From Spisula solida (Eukaryota; Mollusca; Bivalvia; Venerida; Mactridae), in contig OX365952.1 in the NCBI GenBank assembly GCA_947247005.1, positions 45,860,722 to 45,924,721 of the forward strand: a DNA stretch of 64,000 nucleotides. The letters are read 5' to 3'. The notes beneath the pieces were generated by a model, which was not told where the DNA came from, searched no databases, and saw nothing but the letters and a program-made list of their open reading frames with translations. Both the position numbers and the translations under genes were made by a program. Of this stretch, positions 53,601 to 62,600 are shown piece after piece (within the stretch, counting starts at the first letter, position 1; every line of letters begins with the position of its first letter).

Positions 53601-56600
53601 TTAACAACTATTTTATGACTTACTAACACCATAAGTACAATGACATGTAACTACAAATGCCATTGGATACCTTTAATATTTGTTCATTTGTTATAATGTT
53701 GTTGTTTTATAAGCAATTATACAGTTATAAAATTATGTATTTCTATTAAACCTGGTTTTACCGGCACACTGCTTTATCCGGCATGCTTATCTGGTCCGAT
53801 GGGATACTGGATAAACCAAGTTATACTATATAAGTTCATGTATATACTTTGAAATGCTATCAGTTACTGGCATATGTTTTTTTCTATGAAGGTTATTGAA
53901 AGCTAGGCCTACAATTTTTTTAAAAGTTTTTTTCATCCATGGTTGTTCTCCTTAATCCCTTGCTAGATTTTGATGAAACTTCGCATGAATACTTGGTACC
54001 AAGCCTAGTTGTGCATATTGTCAGGAATTACATGTTAAATGAATATGGCTAAATTTATGGTTCCCTGTGGATGACATACGTTTTTGTTTCAAAAACACTT
54101 GTAAGTTAGGAAAATATCAATGTAATGATACAAGGTGTTATGTTGGTGAATGAAAGCGCACTTTGTGATGCAAACACATTGATTGAAGTTTAATTGTATC
54201 TGTGATTACTACAGGTGCCTGTTTGGAGTCATTGTTGCCGTGTGGACCGAGTGATGTAGATATAATCAGGTAATGTTATCAGTTTTGGTATACTGTAAAA
54301 TTACATATTTTCGTGGGTCTTAAATTTTGTGGATTCGGATAAAAAAGCATGTTCGTGGGGTCATAAATTTGTGGATTACAAAACATGAAATGGTTGATCC
54401 ATGTTATGTATTTCGGAGGTTGATTATTTGTGGGGATTAGATTTGGTGGTGGAGTTCAACAACGAAATCAACGAAAATTCAACTCCCTCGAAAAATAACG
54501 ATTTTACAGTATTTGTTGACTGGGCACTCATTTAGCTCAATTGTTGACCGGGCGCTCATTTAGCTCGTTTGTTGACTGGGCGTTTATTTAGCTCAATTGT
54601 TGACCAGGCGCACATCTAGCTCGTTTGTTGACTGGGCGCTCATTTAGCTCAATTGTTGACCGGGCGCTCATTTAGCTTGTTTGTTGACTGGGCGCTCAAT
54701 GAGCTTGTTTGTTGACTAGGCGCTCATTCAGCTCGTTTGTTGACTAGGCGCTCACTCAGCTTGTTTGTTGACAGGGCGCTCATTCAGCTCGTTTGTTGAC
54801 TAGGCGCTCACTCAGCTTGTTTGTTGACAGGGCGCTCATTCAGCTCGTTTGTTGACTAGGCGCTCACTCAGCTTGTTTGTTGACCGGGCGCTCATCTAGC
54901 TCGTTTGTTGACTGGGCGCTCATTTAGCTCAATTGTTGACCGGGCGCTCATTTAGCTTGTTTGTTGACTGGGCGCTCAATGAGCTTGTTTGTTGACTAGG
55001 CGCTCATTCAGCTCGTTTGTTGACTAGGCGCTCACTCAGCTTGTTTGTTGACTGGGTGCATGATTAGCGTGTTTGTTGACTGGGTACAAAATCACTGGGG
55101 TTAAGGTCACTGTCACAAAAGTTACTCATTTTAAGTTGAAAGGGTGTGCACCCATCTCTCATTATTTTTATCAAGTATAATTTCCAAAGATGTTGAAGGA
55201 AATGCCTTTCCAGTATAACATGCATGTAAAGAAATAATTAATGAACAATTTGTGTAAGAATTTTTGGAAAATAATGCATAGTGTTGAAATGGGAGACAAT
55301 GTTTGCGACTTTTACAGACAATCTTTGTATTAATCAGCATAAGTAGTTGAGTTACGACCCTTGATATGGTCAAATAGTCAGCGGGGTAATCTGTGTCCTA
55401 TGGACACATTTCTAGTTTATTTATATATATATATTGTAGAGGGAAGTTATTCCAGCAGCCGGGATACAGCCGGCATGATAACGTACCACAAGCCGGGTAC
55501 CGGATCAATAATCTAATGTTGGTACTGAGAGTTGTAGCTCAATCTCTGCAAGGCCAGAGGTAAGTTTACATCACTCACACTATTGACTTCCAAAATTATC
55601 TAGAATATATTTATAATTATGCCCCCCCCCCATCTTTGATGAGGGGGTATATTGCTCTGCACATGTCGGTTGGTCAGTTGTTAGATCAATTGGTATCCAT
55701 TCAATAACACAAGAATGCTTTGGCCTAAGATCTGCAAACTTTACATGGAGGTTTGTCATCAACAGTTGATGACCCCTATTGATTTTGAGGTTAGTAGGTC
55801 AAAAGTCAAGGTCACTGTGACCTTTCCTGTTTCTGACTATTCAAACGGTTTCCTTTCAATAACACTTCGTCCTAGAATCTTCAAACTTTACATGGAGTTT
55901 GTTCATCAACAATAGAAGACTCCTATTGATTTGAGGTCAGAAGGTCAAAGTTCAAGGTCACTGTGACCTTTACCACTTCTGACTTACTCAGTCTGTATAG
56001 GAGCCATTTCTAAACATTTCAAAATTTTGTGTTAGTGTTGTATAGGGTATACTTTATAAGTAAGTAAGTAAGTAAGTAAGTAAATACTTTATATATTACC
56101 AGTAAGTGGTAAATTTGGGCCCATTGAAATATTGACAAATTTTGCAAATTTACCAAAGCACTAGCATTTCCTCTAGCGTAAATTTCTGGGTCCAAAGAAC
56201 TCTACTAAGAATTATAACAAAAGCTAATATTTCCGCACACCAAAATGTCTGAAATTCAAAATTTGGCTCGCAGAAATATCTAATTGTACATGACATGAGT
56301 ATAAGGTATATATATATATTGCAGTGGAAGATACAGTCCGAATGATGCTACACTCTTGTTTTATGCTCTATGTAAAGTCATTCTTGATCCTTCAACTAAA
56401 CACTGGTAAGTGCAACTTTCTCCAATTTAAACTTATATTATGTTTCATTGCTGTTAATATCAGTTTTCAGTGCCCTCATTTCATCATTTTCACAATTATG
56501 ATAATGTTAGAATGTAAAACATGTTAATTGGTAATACTTTCTGCTTATGAAAACAAGGGCCACAGTAAAAGTAGAGACAAGAATTGAATGTAACATTATG

Positions 56601-59600
56601 CTAATAGAAGGTCTAAGGACCGCGTTAATTTGTTTGTTTTGTGTTATTTTCAGTGCATGTAGTATGGAAGTTTTACAGAATTGTCTCACCATGGTGATTA
56701 GACAATACACAGAATCTGATTGGCTGAAAGAGGTATGCAATGTTTGTCACATGACCTACAAGCTCATAGAATTTGAAATATTGTGGAGTTGTTATGTCCT
56801 GCCATCTACTGGTGCCAGAGGAATAAGTGATTGTCCTGTCCCTTTGTTTGTCAGTCCTCTTTGAAATTATGAACCAACACTTTCATCTGCTTGATTGTTT
56901 GTAATGAGACCAGCCTGTTACACAGCTATATAATTATACCCCCATCAAATTTGCACATGGCGGTCGCTTGATAGCTCGGTAGACCAAACGGTTTCCGTTC
57001 AATAACTCAAGAACACTTTGCCCTAGGATCTTCAAACTTTACATGGAGGTTGGTCATCAACAGTAGATGATCCCTATTAAAGTGTATTGTTCAAAACTTT
57101 AATTTAATTACTTAATTTGCACAAATTTTACAAACAATATACAAGATAGACTTACTAGTTGTTATGAATTGTCTTATTGTATTACTCTAGTGGACCATAT
57201 TGTAAATTGGCTCTGCCAAATATGTTATCCACTATAAATAAAGTCGTTACTTACTTACTTACTTACTATTACTGCTATACATGTATTGTTATGAATAAAT
57301 GTGTTTATCGCATGTGTTACTAAATATAGTAACAAAATTGCGCTGTATTTTAACTGATATGTGTGTCAAGTGTGCCAAATATTGATATCTGGCACTCTTC
57401 CGGTGTGCCAAAACTCTGTATCCAGGCTATATCCGGTCATTTTGGAAGCGACGCGCTACATAACGTACACAAACATATGTGACATCATTAGTGCGCTGGA
57501 ATTATAAATGAAGATTCTGACTGTTTCGCAGTTTAAAAAAGCTCTGGAACATTTGGATCTGAGCTTGTTTTGTTATTTCCACAGGCACTCGGTGTCTATT
57601 TAAAAAAAAAATCCGAGTACCTTCTTAAATACCAGAAGATCGCTCAGCTGACATGTTTCCAAGCAATGGAAGTAGAAATATGCACTCGGTTCTCAATTTT
57701 AACCGAGCGCATTTGATCATACAGTAAACAATGAAGGAAAATCAACATTTTTTAACACAATTAGGATAGAAAATGGATAAAACCTGTGTATTTTGGATTC
57801 GTGAACATTAATCAACCGTCCTCAACTGTCAACAAATTTTGGCAGAATTTGTAAATAGCGCTGAGCAATTTTGTTCAAAGTGTTTGGTTCCCGACGTGTA
57901 AGCGTGTCGGAACGCGTAGTCGTAGACACCCAGTGCCTGTGGTTATATCGTGTTTAGAAAAAATCAGTGGAGTTAAACATATGCGATAAAAAGGTTATAA
58001 AACAGGGCCAGTGTGCATTAAAAGTCGATATTGGCACACTAGACCGGTATTGGCACTCTTGCTGAAACCCTCGAACCAATACCTAACCTAGTATGCTGAC
58101 CGCCTCCTTGATAGCCTAGTGGTTGAAACGTTCGCTTCGAGTGCATGAGGTCTCAGGTTCTATCCCTGGCAATATAAGTTGGAAAAACTTAGTTTCACAA
58201 TCGACCCTAAATGAATTAGTATAAACTAACCTAGTATACCGAGTATTGACTTAATGCCCGCCATCCCTGAGTAATAATCTATACTTATCATATGACACAC
58301 AGATTAAACATCCAAAGCATTATTTTCAAAGTTTGATCATATTTTAAATATATATCTTGAATTCTTGGATGTTGAATATTTACAGTGTACGCCTCCTTGA
58401 TAGCCTAGTGGTTGATATATATCATATACCTGCGTATGTGACATTTATATTGTTAATGTCTCACACGCAGGCATATGATATCTATAGAATATTCAAGTAC
58501 CTATGATCAATTGACATACAACTGAACACATGAGAAGTAAATGCTTTATTAGCCAACTTGCTCTTCTCTATCTGATCACAAACTGTTGACACAAACTGTG
58601 AAGTCACTCCTAAGTTTTTGCCAAGAAAGTTTTTCTTCTTATTTTTTTCTTACTTAAAATGCCGAGCATAGCCTTTATTTGCCAGTCAGCTTTCTGCTGA
58701 TTTATGGCAGGCCTCCACCCATATCCACCATGTCGCCAGATTAGATGGCAAGCACGCTAATCATAGAGCTAAGGAGGTAGATCGGAAAGAAACATTGACA
58801 AAAATAAATAAAGATACTGTAAAGTAATTATTTTTGCAGTTATTAAAGTTCGTGGATTTTTGGTAATTTGGTGGTTGCTTAATTCATGGATTTAAAATAT
58901 TGAAATAAAAATCTCTTGGTACCTTTTTTGAGGTCAATTATTTAAGCGGATTAAATTAAGCGATTGAGTTCATCTGCGAAATTAACGGAAATTATTCTGC
59001 CATGAATATGAATAATTTTACTGTAGCAAGGTTCGAACAGGCCTTGAAAAGTCCTTGAATTTGGTTTCAACCTTGAAAAGTAATTGAAATTAGTGCTACC
59101 TTGAAAAAAAGCCAAAATGGTACTTGAATTTAACTGAAAATCCTTGAATTCAGACAAACAGCCTTGAATATCGATAAAAGTGTATGGATAATGTCAAAAT
59201 GGCACATTTGATATCTGCGTAAAAAATGAAACACAAACACCCTTTTTTTCTCAAAATTTGTAATCGGGTATTCTTGTGTATGATGTCACTAGAAATAGTG
59301 TATGGAATGATTATGGCATTTTGGAACAATTTAACCTTGAGAAATGTTTGGAAAATGCCTTGAAAGTACCTTTTCTACCTTCCCTGATTAGTCCTTGAAT
59401 ATCGGTTGGAGAATTTTTGTATGAACCATGTCTAAGTCTATTTACAGAAGTCGTCAACCCACAATTTAACCATTCATGTTATCTATAATTGGTTCCTTCT
59501 ATTTCTGATATATTAGTGAGAATTTAACTTGAAAATAATGACATGGAATTAGCAGATATGGTCACACCTGCAAGACGTTTCATTTGGCATCCACTAATAT

Positions 59601-62600
59601 AATATATACACCTAGGTGCGACCGGAACGGGGACCTTTATATAACTTCTAGACCTTACCCATGTTCAACATATCACTTGGTGTATTCACTTATTCACAGA
59701 AGATAAAACATGATATATAAGATTACTAAACACAGCATACTGACACCAATGCCAAGCATAGCCTTTATTTGCCAGTCAGCTATCTGCTGAAATATGGCAG
59801 GCATATGAAGTGCCTCCCCCTATATTTGAACCTGGGTCGCATGATTCTAGACCGCAAGCGCTCTAACCATTGAGGTACGGAGGCACCACATGGCATATTG
59901 GTGTTTGTTTGGTCAGCTGATAAATAGTTGTGGTCATAGTGACCTTTAACATGAAATGACTGTAGTTGGACGGGAGCATACCCAGTACATGTTTTAACAC
60001 TACTTTGGAGATTGTATATACTTATACCTTATCTTACAGCGTCTGCGACTGTGTCGTCTGCTGCCGGGTTTGTCATCTCATCATCATGATCATAGTCACG
60101 TGGCTCAGCTGTTACCCAGTGATGAGAGAGGGGCGTATATACAACAACGATACAGTTACCTTGTTATCAGCCGTACACTGACGGGAAAAGTTGATATCTC
60201 AGATAATGAACTGGATAATTTTGAGGTAAGACCCATTAAGATTATACTCGATCTCTTAAAAAAACACGATTGTACAATGAGATCTGTGTTCAATCTCTGA
60301 ATCTCACTCTCATCTAAATCAGGATTCCGACGTCAGGGAAAAGTCAGGGAATTCCAGAATAAGTCAGGGAGAGCTAGCAAATTTTAAAAAGTTGTTGATT
60401 ATAGCTGTTAATAAACGTCAATTTGTGCAAAGGAAATGCCAAAGACTGAAAAATTATCAATTCTAAATCATTATAACTTTATGTCAATCGTCAGTTATGC
60501 AATCATCGATGCAAATTTTTCTGTAAGCAAATGGCTTTCTTTTTATGCCCTCGCATCTACTATAGCGATTGAACCGTTTGTCTGTCCATCCTGTTTCATC
60601 TAACATCAATACTGCTGCCGTCAAAGCTTTCATGGATATTGTATTTGAGCACTCTCAACACACCTACATTACATGAGCTCAGTTTCGACTTGAACTTTTG
60701 ACTGAATTATGACCCCTGATTGACTTGACAAGGTTGTTTTTGTATTAAAAATTTTTTACCAAAACTCAAGAATTTCTAACTCAAAGTTCATCCAGGCGTT
60801 GCTTTCATATCTTGATCACTTGCTCAACACCATGACTCCTGTTAATAAGGCGTGTGTATGCAACCCAGTCACGGATTTCAGTTACAAGTAAACCCTACTC
60901 CAACTGTGACAGGTCAATCCATGCCAGCAACCCCTGATCACTACCATACAAACGTAATATGTGCATGCCATTCAGCAATATACTAAGCAGCCTTATAAAA
61001 GCCAGACCTCCCGCATCATGTTGAGTTTCACATATTTAAGTCTTTACTCATGCATGCTCACACGTAAATTGATCTAATCTTGCGCATTTCTTGGACATTC
61101 TGGAGCCTGGCAATTGTTGATTACGTTATGAAAATGATCACAAATATTAGTTAAAGCATGCATGGAAGTGTCATACAGGTAACATAAGTAAAAACTGCAT
61201 AATATATAAACTTCATTAATGCTAGTCAAAAGTTTGAGCAAGGAAAATCTCCCTTATTTTATTGAAATCTCCTGCAATTCCATTACCAATCTCATGCAAA
61301 GGGTTCTACGCAACATGGCATTAATGCTATATATAGGTCACACAAAAACATCAAACCACGTGGACAGCCACGTGCAACCAGATGCTGGTACTCTCCCTAT
61401 AACGTATGATTCAATGTGATAATTATCCAACCTTATCTCTTTCCTATCCTGTGATGTTATAATGATTTATTTCTGTCCTGTGGTCTACATACGTAAAGGT
61501 TATTAGGCCATGATCAAAATATCTGTTAAAGATCAGATTTTAATGCAACCAGCAACTTGACCGATATACTCATTGAGGGAACAAAGGTGTACATGAATTA
61601 ACATGAGTTGGTTTTACTGCAGGGTGAGTTGGTTTTAATGTTACTAGCTTTGTACAAGGAGTAGACCTGGGAAGAATTGTTGAGGTTTGACTTTTGTCAA
61701 TTCTTTCTTATTTCAGATTGGTTATCTTGAAAAGTTTGTGAATTACATCAGAGATTTATTTGAGAATGATCCATATACTCTATCATCTGTCATCAAACTG
61801 TTAGAGCTCAGTGTAGGAGTCAACTATACACTCAATACTACACAACGGGTAGGTAACTCAATACTACACAACGGGTTGGTAACTCAATGCTACACAACGT
61901 GTAGGTTGCTCAATACTACACAACGGGTAGGTTACTCAATACTACACAACGAGTAGGTTACTCAATACTATACAACGGGTAGGTTACTCAATACTACACA
62001 ACGAGTAGGTTACTCAATACTACACAACGGGTAGGTAACTCAATACTACACAACAAGTAGGTTACTCAATACTACACAACGAGTAGGTTACTCAATACTA
62101 CACAACGGGTAGGTAACTCAATACTACACAACGAGTAGGTAACTCAATACTACACAACGGGTAGGTAACTCAATACTACACAACGGGTAGGTAACTCTGT
62201 GTAGGTAACTCAGTGTAGGTAACTCAGTGTAGGTAACTCTGTGTAGGTAACTCAGTGTAGGTCACTCTGTTTAGGTCACTCTGTGTAGGTAACTCAGTGT
62301 AGACAACTCTGTGAGGTCAGTAGGTCAAAGGTCAAGGTCACTGTGACCTTTACCATTTCTGACTATTGGGCTGCCATGGGGGCATACATGTTTTACAAAC
62401 CTCTCTTGTTTTCAATTATCTACTATAACCCAAAGGTAGCTCAGATGCTGTTTTCTCAAGTAACACTTACACGCTTGGTACCAAACATCTTTTTCTATAT
62501 TTTAACGAATTATGTCCGATGTTTGGTTCCCAACGTGTATAAGTTTCGGAATGCTTAGTCCAGTAAAACCTTTGTGTTATAGTTGACAGTCAAAATTTAT

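Noticed and set aside
59810..59886. Functional tRNA gene
   Set aside because: Acceptor stem pairs, but the anticodon arm is poor and a SINE body shared with other copies is attached.
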